Origin: RBG-13-51-18 sp963739395
GTDB lineage: Bacteria; Chloroflexota; Dehalococcoidia; Dehalococcoidales; RBG-16-60-22
DNA: 64,000 bases
Assembly (NCBI GenBank): GCA_963739395.1
Contig: CAVUAE010000001.1
Location: forward strand, 434,001-498,000
Reading direction: 5' to 3'
Shown here: one piece after another, positions 51,011 to 59,324 of the stretch
How positions within the stretch are numbered: the first letter of the stretch is position 1
How the letters are laid out: the number at the start of each line of letters is the position of its first letter
Made by a program: the position numbers and the translations under genes
The notes under the pieces: generated by a model
Databases searched by the model: none
What the model was told of the DNA's origin: nothing
The model's input: the letters and a program-made list of their open reading frames with translations, nothing else

Positions 51011-51050
51011 TTGGCTGGGGATTCCCTATTCTATTTACATCCCCAGCCAA
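51011..51050. repeat. 12-bp stem-loop between the zinc-ribbon gene and the next gene
   Basis: Perfect stem TTGGCTGGGGAT/ATCCCCAGCCAA with a 16-base loop, no T tract. Possibly a transcript-stability or attenuating structure just before the 51078 gene. Confidence 0.6.
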
Positions 51051-51077
51051 TAAGCATTCATCGGGGAGGTATCGTTT

Positions 51078-51452
51078 ATGTTAGTAAAACAACCTACCAG
51101 AAAAATGGAATTCGGTGAACAGGACGAGGACTTTATTAAAAAACTCGCCAAAGATGTCGGTTGCCACTACTATAAAGCTAATGAACGTACTTACAGTCTG
51201 AATAAATTTAAGTCCGCTGTCCAAGGTGAAATGGGTGTCTTTGCCTGGGTTCATAAAGAAGATACCGATTACTTCTGGGTAGCGACACGGAAAATCTGGA
51301 TGGAACAAGCCAAAGCTAAAGCTATTACGAAATCAAAATATTCCTATTTCCCCAGAGATACCCAACATGCCGATGACAGCGTGAGTTTTGACACAAGAAA
51401 CGACTACTTAAAGACCGTAGGCTATTTAAGACTAATCAACAAGCTACGTTAG
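51078..51452 (+). CDS. unknown 124-residue protein
   Basis: Soluble, rich in Lys, Tyr and Asp. The start MLVKQPTRKMEFGEQDEDFI is followed by a possible beta strand (GVFAWVHKEDTDYFWVATR) and helices. GGGAGG lies about 8 bases before the ATG. Family not recognised. It follows a strong stem-loop and converges on the alcohol dehydrogenase genes. Confidence 0.6.
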   Translation: MLVKQPTRKMEFGEQDEDFIKKLAKDVGCHYYKANERTYSLNKFKSAVQGEMGVFAWVHKEDTDYFWVATRKIWMEQAKAKAITKSKYSYFPRDTQHADDSVSFDTRNDYLKTVGYLRLINKLR

Positions 51453-51478
51453 TCCGGGAAATAAACTCACACAATTGA

Positions 51479-52570
51479 CTATTTTTCGAACGTTATAATA
51501 TTCCGCAGCGCCTCGCCTTTTTTCAGCGATTCAACAGCTTCATTAATACGCGTTAAAGGATAGTAGCCGCTAATAAGCTCATCCAGCTTAAGTTTTCCCG
51601 CCTGGTAAAGAGACACGAGGAATGGTATATCTATACTGGAGCGTATCGAACCGCCGCCAGCGCCGGTAAGAATCTTTTCGGTAAAGACAATTTCCAGCGG
51701 CGTAAAGTCTCTTAAGTCCCCACCCGCTAGCCCCACTATCACCGTCATGCCCATATCGCCGCACATTAAGTAACCTGTCCTTATCGCTTCAACCTTCCCT
51801 ACTGTCACGAAAACGTAGTCAGCCCCACGCCCATTGGTCATATCCTTTACGGCTTGAATGGGGTCTTTCTCTTTTTTCAGGTTGACCGTATGCGTCGCAC
51901 CAAATACTTTAGCCGTCTTTAATTTACTATCCAGCACATCTACGGCAATAACCGGATATGCCCCGGAAAAAGCTGCCCCCTGGATGGAGTTCAGACCCAC
52001 GCCACCAGTTCCTACCACCACGACACTGCTCATCGCTGTAACTTTAGCGCGGTTGACTACCGCCCCGAAACCCGAAGTCACCCCACAGGCTAATAAACAT
52101 GCTTTATCCAATGGCATTTCTTTAGGCACTTTAGTGACTAACTCCTGCGGCACTGTAGTATATTCGACAAACCCGCCGACCGGTCCCGCCATCAGCGCCA
52201 AAGATTGTCCCTTCTTATTTTTATGTTTGGGTCGAGAAAAAGCGCTTCTCTCCACGCAATAATGAGGTTTGCCGATGGTGCAGTAGTAACAATGCCCACA
52301 ACCGGAGGTTACCGTACCGATGACTACGGTATCGCCTTTTTTCACTTTCGTCACACCCTCACCAACCTCGTCGATGTAGCCGGCTGTTTCATGTCCCGCC
52401 AGTCCAGGCAGAGGAGAAGGTATCTCTCCCGAAAAGAAATGTAAATCGCTATGACAGACCGCCGTAAACGCCACGCGGACTTTTACCTCGCCTTTGCCCG
52501 GAGATTCTACCGTCACTCCGTCCTCGACAACCAGAGGTTTATTGACTTCATACAAGATTGCCGCTTTCAT
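51479..52570 (-). CDS. zinc-dependent alcohol dehydrogenase (MDR family), copy 1
   Basis: 363 residues. Catalytic zinc ligands are Cys in AVCHSD and His in AGHETAGY. The structural zinc loop is CGHCYYCTIGKPHYC, with four Cys. The Rossmann motif is VVVVGTGGVGLN. The class III/benzyl-alcohol-dehydrogenase-like core is intact (INEAVESLKKGEALRNIITF at the end). It oxidises a primary alcohol or reduces an aldehyde with NAD(P). A GAGG site lies before the ATG. It is the second gene of a pair with its close paralogue 27 bases upstream. Confidence 0.9.
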   Translation of the reverse strand: MKAAILYEVNKPLVVEDGVTVESPGKGEVKVRVAFTAVCHSDLHFFSGEIPSPLPGLAGHETAGYIDEVGEGVTKVKKGDTVVIGTVTSGCGHCYYCTIGKPHYCVERSAFSRPKHKNKKGQSLALMAGPVGGFVEYTTVPQELVTKVPKEMPLDKACLLACGVTSGFGAVVNRAKVTAMSSVVVVGTGGVGLNSIQGAAFSGAYPVIAVDVLDSKLKTAKVFGATHTVNLKKEKDPIQAVKDMTNGRGADYVFVTVGKVEAIRTGYLMCGDMGMTVIVGLAGGDLRDFTPLEIVFTEKILTGAGGGSIRSSIDIPFLVSLYQAGKLKLDELISGYYPLTRINEAVESLKKGEALRNIITFEK

Positions 52571-52597
52571 ACTTGCCTCTTTTCAATTTTCTTGGAG

Positions 52598-53680
52598 TTA
52601 TTTAAACATGATAACGTTGCGCAGTCCCTCGCCCTTTTCCGTTAACAACATAGCCTCATTAATTTTCGAGAGGGGGTAACGTCCGGTAATCAATTCATCC
52701 AGTTTAAGTTTGCCTCTTTGATACAGGGTTATTAAGTACGGGATATCTACTTTCACATTGGTTGCCCCCATAAAGCCGCCGATGATATTCTTTTCGACCG
52801 GAATAATATCCAGCGGCGCAAAACTAAACTGGTCTTTATAATTGGGCAGCCCTATCAAGACAATCGTGCCGCGTAAGCCGGTGAAAGACATACCCTGTTT
52901 AATCGCTGGTATGCTGCCGACGGTGACAAAAACGAATTCGGCACCTCTCCCATCCGTCAATTTTAAGATCTTATCAACCGACTTGGCGTCTTTAGCGTTT
53001 ACCATATGAGTCGCCCCAAACTTCATCGCCATTTTTAGTTTATTGTCCAGCACGTCCACAGCGATAACGGGATAAGCCCCCAAATATGCCGCGCCCTGGA
53101 TAGCATTAATGCCTACTCCACCCGCGCCCATCACCACGACACTCTGGAAAGGTCGTACTTTGGCGCGATTAACCACGCCGCCGAAGCCGGTGATAACCCC
53201 GCAGGCGATTAGAGCCGCACTATCCAGCGGTATATCTTTAGGGAGTTTCACCACTTGCGATTCATCGACGACCACATATTCGGCAAAGCCGCCGATGTTG
53301 CCCTTAAGGTCGATGGGCTGTCCTTTTTTGTTGCGTACGCGCGGTACTTTAGGCGGATCGAAACGGTGTAAACAGAGGTGCGGCAGGCCGGTAATGCAGT
53401 AATAACACTTACCGCAGGATGCCAGCAGCGAAACCACTACCGGGTCGCCAGCTTTAACGTAAGTAACTCCCTCCCCTGTTTTTTCGACATATCCCGCTAC
53501 TTCATGTCCCGCAATAAATGGTACTGAACCCGGCATCTGGCCTCTCCAATCATGGACATCGCTGTGGCAGATAGCCGTCGCCGCCACGCGTATTTTAATC
53601 TCGCCCTTACTCGGCTCGCGTAGTGTAACATCTTCTAAAACTAACGGCTTGTTGAGTTCATAACATACGGCAGCTTTCAT
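52598..53680 (-). CDS. zinc-dependent alcohol dehydrogenase (MDR family), copy 2
   Basis: 360 residues, clearly paralogous to the downstream gene. It has ICHSDVHDW and AGHEVAGYVEKTG as the catalytic zinc region, CGKCYYCITGLPHLC as the structural zinc loop, and VVVMGAGGVGIN as the nucleotide site. The ATG at 53680 is chosen because the AGGAGG box sits about 5 bases upstream; the adjacent ATG at 53683 is too close. Loops around the substrate pocket differ from copy 1, so the two may favour different alcohols. Confidence 0.9.
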   Translation of the reverse strand: MKAAVCYELNKPLVLEDVTLREPSKGEIKIRVAATAICHSDVHDWRGQMPGSVPFIAGHEVAGYVEKTGEGVTYVKAGDPVVVSLLASCGKCYYCITGLPHLCLHRFDPPKVPRVRNKKGQPIDLKGNIGGFAEYVVVDESQVVKLPKDIPLDSAALIACGVITGFGGVVNRAKVRPFQSVVVMGAGGVGINAIQGAAYLGAYPVIAVDVLDNKLKMAMKFGATHMVNAKDAKSVDKILKLTDGRGAEFVFVTVGSIPAIKQGMSFTGLRGTIVLIGLPNYKDQFSFAPLDIIPVEKNIIGGFMGATNVKVDIPYLITLYQRGKLKLDELITGRYPLSKINEAMLLTEKGEGLRNVIMFK

Positions 53681-53742
53681 CATAGCCTCCTCAAAGTAAA
53701 AATAGGTCTATGCCAACCTGTTTGGAGTTTAGATATTAGGAT

Positions 53743-53770
53743 AAAAAATATAGCCTCCGTAAGAGGCTAT
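53743..53770 (-). terminator. terminator of the pilus operon
   Basis: Read on the minus strand: ATAGCCTC-TTACG-GAGGCTAT (53750-53770) followed by ATTTTTT. It lies about 50 bases beyond the PilM-PilN stop. Confidence 0.85.
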
Positions 53771-53819
53771 AACATTAGACACGTTTTAGTCAACTGCCTA
53801 TAATCCGATAAACGATAAC

Positions 53820-55274
53820 CTACCGATAAACCGTGAGTCTAAAGGTCAGTGTATAACCGTTTTCTCCACCGGATTTATCAATAGATTCAATAGTCGCCTG
53901 GGAAAAACCGCCTATCGATTCTAGATTACGCGCGAATTCGACGACAGTTATACCCCTTACAGTTCTGCCACTAACGTTGATAAAACTGGTATTTATCTCT
54001 AGAGAGGTGAAAACAGTTTTTGGAGGAAGAGAACGTTGAATAGCCGCGATATCCTTTACGTAATCACTTGAACCAACAACTGCGGTATAGCTAGACTTAA
54101 TATCTTTAATTTGATCTTCTATTTGATTGATATTGTCTTGTATAGTTTTAGTATTACCGACAGCGCTTTGCTTTTGACTAAGCGCTGTGTTCGCCTCCGT
54201 TAGTTCTTTCTGATACTTGTCAATATCCGTTTGTGCCTGATTCTGTAATAAGAAGGCGAGCACCAGAGCCGCAATTCCAGCCCCCACGACAATAGGTATT
54301 AGCAGCTTCTGCATTCCCTTGCCGCCAATTTTACCGCCCTTTAATTCGCTGGAGATTTTAGCAAGGTTTATATATTGATAAGGAGCTGCATCTTTGCCCG
54401 CTGGATTAATATGTGTGACGTTCATGAAAAGCGAACCAGCGTTAGCGGCATACTCATGCACAGACAAACCCGAGATGCCCCTTTGTGTCGGAGCCAATAA
54501 CTCCACGTGATAATTTAACGCCTGTTGTATCGGCGCTAATACCTTCCCGTCCGCTGCCGACTTACCAGTCAGGAATACCTTCACTGAATCTTTAATAAGC
54601 TTCTTCGGATGGTTGCTATTATAGAAATCGACCATCTGGGTCAGTTTGTTAGCTATTTGATGTATCTCTTCCTGCCAGTCGGCTTGTGGTCCGAGTGACG
54701 GTATGATATTTAAAGCCTGCGGCACGCCTTCGACGATTATGACGGTGTTAGAATAATCTTTTTCAAATTCAACGATAATGGCGTCTTTTTCGCTGGTCAA
54801 TCTTGCCAGCGCCAGGTGCTGCAGGTCGAGGTAATATGGTGCAACGCCCGCTGCCTGCAGTGTTTTAATCAGGTTATCAACAGGTTGGCGCGTTACTCCG
54901 GCGACGAGCACCTGCCATTCATCCTTTTCGGCAGGATATGCCTGCCATGTTAAATACATCTCCTCCGGAGAAATCGGCATTTCTTTTCTGATTGTCCTCA
55001 AAATAGCTTCATCAAAAGCCTTGGCATCCATCTTAGGCAAGGTGAACAATCGATAGGTGAAGGGCAAGCCGTTGATACTACATATCACGCTTTCTCGCGG
55101 GAGAGAATTAGATTTGAACATAGCATCAATTTGTTTGGCGATAGTATCCGGCTGTAAAATAAGTCCGTTATTTATCAGTCCCTCTGACGACACGCTGCCA
55201 TACTTAATCTTGCTGCCGCCAGCGACAACATACTTAATTTCATTCGAGCTAATATTTAACGTGGTTATTCTCAT
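53820..55274 (-). CDS. PilM-PilN fusion protein of the pilus inner-membrane platform
   Basis: 484 residues. Residues 1-300 are an actin-like PilM domain (ITTLNISSNEIKYVVAGG, VIVEFEKDYSNTVIIVEG). A membrane helix at about 328-345 (LLIPIVVGAGIAALVLAFLL) leads to a coiled coil and a ferredoxin-like C-terminal PilN domain (FTSLEINTSFINVSGRT). In most bacteria these are separate proteins joined by the PilN N-terminal tail binding PilM. Here they form one chain. It anchors the assembly ATPase and the PilO partner encoded just upstream. Last gene of the operon before the terminator. Confidence 0.88.
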   Translation of the reverse strand: MRITTLNISSNEIKYVVAGGSKIKYGSVSSEGLINNGLILQPDTIAKQIDAMFKSNSLPRESVICSINGLPFTYRLFTLPKMDAKAFDEAILRTIRKEMPISPEEMYLTWQAYPAEKDEWQVLVAGVTRQPVDNLIKTLQAAGVAPYYLDLQHLALARLTSEKDAIIVEFEKDYSNTVIIVEGVPQALNIIPSLGPQADWQEEIHQIANKLTQMVDFYNSNHPKKLIKDSVKVFLTGKSAADGKVLAPIQQALNYHVELLAPTQRGISGLSVHEYAANAGSLFMNVTHINPAGKDAAPYQYINLAKISSELKGGKIGGKGMQKLLIPIVVGAGIAALVLAFLLQNQAQTDIDKYQKELTEANTALSQKQSAVGNTKTIQDNINQIEDQIKDIKSSYTAVVGSSDYVKDIAAIQRSLPPKTVFTSLEINTSFINVSGRTVRGITVVEFARNLESIGGFSQATIESIDKSGGENGYTLTFRLTVYR

Positions 55275-55282
55275 AACGCGCC

Positions 55283-55894
55283 CTATTTCCCCTCGATAGA
55301 AGAAGCGTAAAGAGTAACATTAAATCTCACCGTTACATCGAAGTCGTTTACAACAACGCTAACATCGGGTACTGACATCCTTTGCACGGAACAATCGATA
55401 ATGACCATCGTGGCATATTTGCCATTATGCAACTTGGTCATAAAATCAGAAACCTGACTAAGTTTACCGGTGACTGTGCCGGAGTACCTCACCTGATAAT
55501 AGGCACCTACGGCTCCTCCCCCCTGCGCCGTCAGTGGTACCAACTCTACATAGCACTCTTCTGCCGTAGTTAATATAAAATCTACAACGTCGTTTTTATC
55601 GATATTTGCGGGAAAGACTTGTAGAGCTTCAGCTAATTCGTTTTTCGCTGTATTTAGTTTTGACTCAAGGTCCGATGGCGCCGGTTCGACCTGGGATATC
55701 TGCTGTTCGACCAGTTCCACCTTAGCATTCAAAGCGTCAGCTTGCGCATGTTTATCAGAGTAATTCCTCCAGACGATAATATTAACCACAATAAGAATTA
55801 CAATGACAACGACTCCCAATAAAAATACCATTGAGAATCTTTTCTGTTTAGTTTTTTTCGGTTCGCCTATCATGTTGGTCTCGATTATCCTCAT
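55283..55894 (-). CDS. pilO: PilO-like pilus assembly protein
   Basis: 203 residues. One N-terminal membrane helix (about 22-42) is followed by a coiled coil (AQADALNAKVELVEQQISQVE) and a ferredoxin-like domain (VDFILTTAEECYVELVPLT...TGKLSQVSDFMTKLHNG). This is the standard PilO form. It pairs with the PilN part of the downstream fusion in the inner-membrane platform. Short spacing to both neighbours. Confidence 0.82.
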   Translation of the reverse strand: MRIIETNMIGEPKKTKQKRFSMVFLLGVVVIVILIVVNIIVWRNYSDKHAQADALNAKVELVEQQISQVEPAPSDLESKLNTAKNELAEALQVFPANIDKNDVVDFILTTAEECYVELVPLTAQGGGAVGAYYQVRYSGTVTGKLSQVSDFMTKLHNGKYATMVIIDCSVQRMSVPDVSVVVNDFDVTVRFNVTLYASSIEGK

Positions 55895-55915
55895 TAATCT
55901 TTTATCGTGCGTCTT

Positions 55916-57229
55916 TTATGTGTAATACCAAGAAACGATAGTAATATTTCCTTCATCATCAATACGCGCTACAGCTTTAAGCACGCTATCACCGGCTTTA
56001 ACAGTTATGCCGTAACCATTTATTTTAGTAACATTAATATCATCAACGTAAAAATAATCATCGGTTTGGTTCATGTTAGAATTAAAAGAAATCCAGAACT
56101 GGTCGTTAAAATCAAAGTTAGATAATTCGACGGTATATAAATGATAAGTATTATCATCAAGTGCCCTAGTCCAAGTGTAAACCGTCGTCCAGGTGAGATT
56201 ATCGCTGCTGACCTGGAGGGTAGCTTTATCATTGCCCTCCCAGGCATATACTTTAGCCCAGAACTGGAGAGTTACCATAAAAGCGTCGGAGAGGTCAATC
56301 CGGCGTTTGGCAACACCGCTGCCATCAATTAATCTTAAGTGATAACTGCCTTGATGTGGACCCTCTGCCGTAGTAATACTGGCGTCGCTGGGGGAAAGTT
56401 CCCAGTTACCAACCCAACCTGTGCCGCCCATACCATTTCCGCTTTCAAAATTTTCAGTGGCTGTAAGCATTGGCATGTTCGCCAGCCAGAATACTTGAAG
56501 TTTATCAACGTAAAAATTATCGCTGGTTTGTCCCATGTGAGAATTGAAGGAAATCCAGAACTGGCTAGTCATTTCATACGGAGCTAAACTTATTTGGAAA
56601 TGATGGTACATATTATCATCATCAGCTATAGTCCAGGTATGAACCGTTTTCCAGTTGGTGCCATCGCTGCTAACATCGCAGGTTGCATATTCGGTGGGTT
56701 CGAAAGAATAGACCTTAGCCCAAAAGTCCAGGTAGATATTTATTTCATGTTTGAGATTAACCGAGCGTTTGACTGCGCCATCGCTACTCTCTAGCTTCAA
56801 GTGATATGCACCTTCATAGGGGCTCTCGGTGTTAATAACGGCAGAAGCTCCCGAATGAGTCCAGCCGCTAAGCCAACCGGTACCGCCCGTCCAAGTTCCG
56901 GTGTTAAAATTATCTGAAGCTATTAACTGGTAACTATTGCATACCGTTACGTTCGTCGTAAAATTGTTGACCGTTTGCGGGAGCGTATAAGTTATCGTAT
57001 CACCGGGACTATCTATTGTTGAGGCTAAACCTCCATCGGTTAAACGCCAGATAGCATGCTCGGCGCCAGAGTCACAGGCATATTGCGAATATAGCGAGCT
57101 CTCATAATTCCTTGAAGCGATGATACTAGTATCGGCATGCATGAGAAAAGGCGGTATCACGAGAGAGCCCAGCGCGATAACAACCATCACCAGTATTAAA
57201 GCCTGACCTTTTTCACTATTCATGCTCAT
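55916..57229 (-). CDS. PilX-like pilus protein with duplicated beta-sandwich domains
   Basis: 437 residues. The N-terminus EKGQALILVMVVIALGSLVIPPFL is a hydrophobic helix like PilX/minor pilin, but lacks the Glu at position +5. Two similar repeats of about 155 residues follow, each with a NFYVDKLQVF/YFYVDDINVT-type strand and a CDVSSDGTNW/LQVSSDNLTW turn. They resemble concanavalin/LamG-like carbohydrate-binding sandwiches. It may sit at the pilus tip and bind a surface or polymer. Three bases separate it from the prepilin gene. Confidence 0.75.
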   Translation of the reverse strand: MSMNSEKGQALILVMVVIALGSLVIPPFLMHADTSIIASRNYESSLYSQYACDSGAEHAIWRLTDGGLASTIDSPGDTITYTLPQTVNNFTTNVTVCNSYQLIASDNFNTGTWTGGTGWLSGWTHSGASAVINTESPYEGAYHLKLESSDGAVKRSVNLKHEINIYLDFWAKVYSFEPTEYATCDVSSDGTNWKTVHTWTIADDDNMYHHFQISLAPYEMTSQFWISFNSHMGQTSDNFYVDKLQVFWLANMPMLTATENFESGNGMGGTGWVGNWELSPSDASITTAEGPHQGSYHLRLIDGSGVAKRRIDLSDAFMVTLQFWAKVYAWEGNDKATLQVSSDNLTWTTVYTWTRALDDNTYHLYTVELSNFDFNDQFWISFNSNMNQTDDYFYVDDINVTKINGYGITVKAGDSVLKAVARIDDEGNITIVSWYYT

Positions 57230-57232
57230 TTT

Positions 57233-57676
57233 TTATCCTGTAGGACGCATATAAACCTGGTAAGTTTGACTCTCACTGTAATTAAAACGATTCTCCGGTT
57301 TAGCGACTATGGTCATATATATATTCTTGCCCTGAACGGTAAAATTGACGCTATAAACGTCTTCAGCTACCGTCTGACTCACACCGCCGTAAGAACGCAG
57401 TAAACTAGTATCAGCAAGTGTGTAAATTATGTTATTTCCACTTGGCAGCGTCATGTTAAGACTACTCCCGCCGATAGCCGATTTAGCTGTTTGCCCGTCC
57501 AGAGACAACCAATGAGCCGCATTCTGTACCGAGTGTAAGGCATTCACCTGGTCATCCCCGCTTTCAGGTACAGTTACTACCTGTTGCACAGCTGCCGCCA
57601 GAACAGCGACAACACAACCCATCAAAGCGATAGTTACCGCTGCTTCTACTAATGTATAGCCCCGTTGTCTTTTCAT
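57233..57676 (-). CDS. prepilin-type pseudopilin
   Basis: 147 residues. MKRQRG is cleaved before YTLVEAAVTIALMG, a textbook type III signal with Glu at +5 and a long hydrophobic helix. The globular part has beta strands (IYMTIVAKPENRF). A minor pilin or pseudopilin of GspJ/PilW type. It overlaps the upstream prepilin gene by four bases (ATGA). Confidence 0.86.
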   Translation of the reverse strand: MKRQRGYTLVEAAVTIALMGCVVAVLAAAVQQVVTVPESGDDQVNALHSVQNAAHWLSLDGQTAKSAIGGSSLNMTLPSGNNIIYTLADTSLLRSYGGVSQTVAEDVYSVNFTVQGKNIYMTIVAKPENRFNYSESQTYQVYMRPTG

Positions 57677-58071
57677 CGATTTAACTTATAATCCGTTACG
57701 GTCATTATCAACGTCCCATCGCGGGAGATATTGGCGGTCACCTTCTGGATATCCGAGTTCGTGCTTGGGACTGGACTTACCCCCACCGAGATACTATAAC
57801 CAGCCGGTACGCTAACAGTGGGATAAGTGGTAGCGCCGGAATTATAGGCACAGCCTTTAATGTATTCCATTTGAGTTCTGGCAACCTCCTGGGCGGCTAC
57901 TTCTTCCTTGTTTTCCCTTACCGCCAGCATTCCGCCGGACATGGCTACTATCATCACTACCGCGGAGACACCCAGTATAGTCATGGCTACTGTAGTTTCC
58001 AGGAGCGTCATGCCACGCTGGCCGCGGTATCGTAATGTCTTTTTAACAAGCCCTTTAAATTTCCTCATCAT
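57673..58071 (-). CDS. prepilin-type pseudopilin (GspI/PilV-like)
   Basis: 132 residues. The leader is unusually long (about 20 residues, basic), then cleavage before MTLLETTVAMTILGVSAVV with Glu at +5. A short globular domain follows, with ISVGVSPVPS and VTANISRDGTLIMTVT. It overlaps the next gene by four bases. No prepilin peptidase gene is in the window. Confidence 0.84.
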   Translation of the reverse strand: MMRKFKGLVKKTLRYRGQRGMTLLETTVAMTILGVSAVVMIVAMSGGMLAVRENKEEVAAQEVARTQMEYIKGCAYNSGATTYPTVSVPAGYSISVGVSPVPSTNSDIQKVTANISRDGTLIMTVTDYKLNR

Positions 58072-58085
58072 TAATCCCGCCAGCC

Positions 58086-59294
58086 TTAATGTAAGTTTTG
58101 ATAAATTGAATATAACGGCATGATAATCGCTATGCCGATGAAACTGATAATCAAACCAACGAAGATGATTGAGGCAGGTTCAATCATCGCCAGCAGTTTC
58201 TGCACCCGTATATCAAGTCTTTTTTCATAATAGTCCGCCATGGTAGAAAAAGATTGCTGTAAAGTGCCTGTTCTTTCACCGATAGCCACCACATCGGTAA
58301 GCAGTTTGGGGAAAAATCCTGACTTCTGCATTGGCTGTGCCAGCCCTTTGCCTTTAATAATCTCCTCGCGGACTTCTATTAAAGCTTCCTTGATGATATT
58401 GCTATCAACCGTGCCGATAATGGCGCTTAATGTCTGTGGCAGCGTTAAGCCAGCTTCGATGAGCATGGCGCTGCTGCGGCAGAACCGGCAAACATTACGC
58501 ATAATGATAATGTTCCCGAATATCGGTATTTTCAATGACATGGCATCGATATACTTCTTCACGCCGGGTTGCTTTTTTAAGAAAATAACACCAACGACGA
58601 TAGCGATTACCCCCACTATAAGAAGGTACTTATAAGCTATAACAAAGTTAGCGAAGCCTATAAGCATTTGCGTTATCAACGGTAGATTTACCTTCAACGT
58701 TTCAAACAATTTGACCAGTGATGGCAAGGCTACCGACGCAACAATTATGATGACGATTAACGCCATGACACACAAAAAGGCGGGATATGACAGCATTCGC
58801 TTAACATGTCCGCTTAGCGACGTTTCTTTTTCGATATAGCCCGCCACCAGTCTCAAGCCGCGGGGAAGCTCGCCTGATTTTTCGCTGACTTTAATCACCT
58901 GGCAATAATGACTTGATAGTAGTTTGGGATACTTCGCCACGGCTAAAGAAAAGGGCAAGCCTGCCGAAACATCCTGTCCCAGTTTGTAAAAGATGCCTTT
59001 CAAAGCCGGCTTGGTCGCCTGTTCCGCCAGTAGTGAAAGGGCTTGGAGAAAAGGCATATGAGAATCTAAAAGCGTCGCTAGCTGGGTGAAAAAATCGGCA
59101 ATTTCTAATTTTTGAACACTATTGGAATGTGGTAAAAATTTCTTAAGAGAAAACGGAGAGGACTTTTTATCAAGAGTTAAAATCTGGTAATATCCCGCGC
59201 CACGCAACCATTCCTCGGCAGCATTTTCATTCGGGGCATCAATGGTGCCTTGCACGATTTCTTTATCCAGTGTATATGCTTTATACTGGTACAT
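58086..59294 (-). CDS. pilC: inner-membrane platform protein PilC/GspF
   Basis: 402 residues, the usual length. Two GspF domains (about 60-190 and 265-390), each with FFTQLATLLDSHMPFLQALSLL-type and FCRSSAMLIEAGLTLPQTLSAI-type helices, are joined to three membrane helices near 165-190, 210-235 and 375-395. An N-terminal region (MYQYKAYTLDKEIVQGTI) is typical. It sits beneath the pilus and works with PilB. AAAGGAA lies before the ATG. Confidence 0.93.
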   Translation of the reverse strand: MYQYKAYTLDKEIVQGTIDAPNENAAEEWLRGAGYYQILTLDKKSSPFSLKKFLPHSNSVQKLEIADFFTQLATLLDSHMPFLQALSLLAEQATKPALKGIFYKLGQDVSAGLPFSLAVAKYPKLLSSHYCQVIKVSEKSGELPRGLRLVAGYIEKETSLSGHVKRMLSYPAFLCVMALIVIIIVASVALPSLVKLFETLKVNLPLITQMLIGFANFVIAYKYLLIVGVIAIVVGVIFLKKQPGVKKYIDAMSLKIPIFGNIIIMRNVCRFCRSSAMLIEAGLTLPQTLSAIIGTVDSNIIKEALIEVREEIIKGKGLAQPMQKSGFFPKLLTDVVAIGERTGTLQQSFSTMADYYEKRLDIRVQKLLAMIEPASIIFVGLIISFIGIAIIMPLYSIYQNLH

Positions 59295-59324
59295 CTATTT
59301 TCCTTTAAATTGTCAAATCCAACA

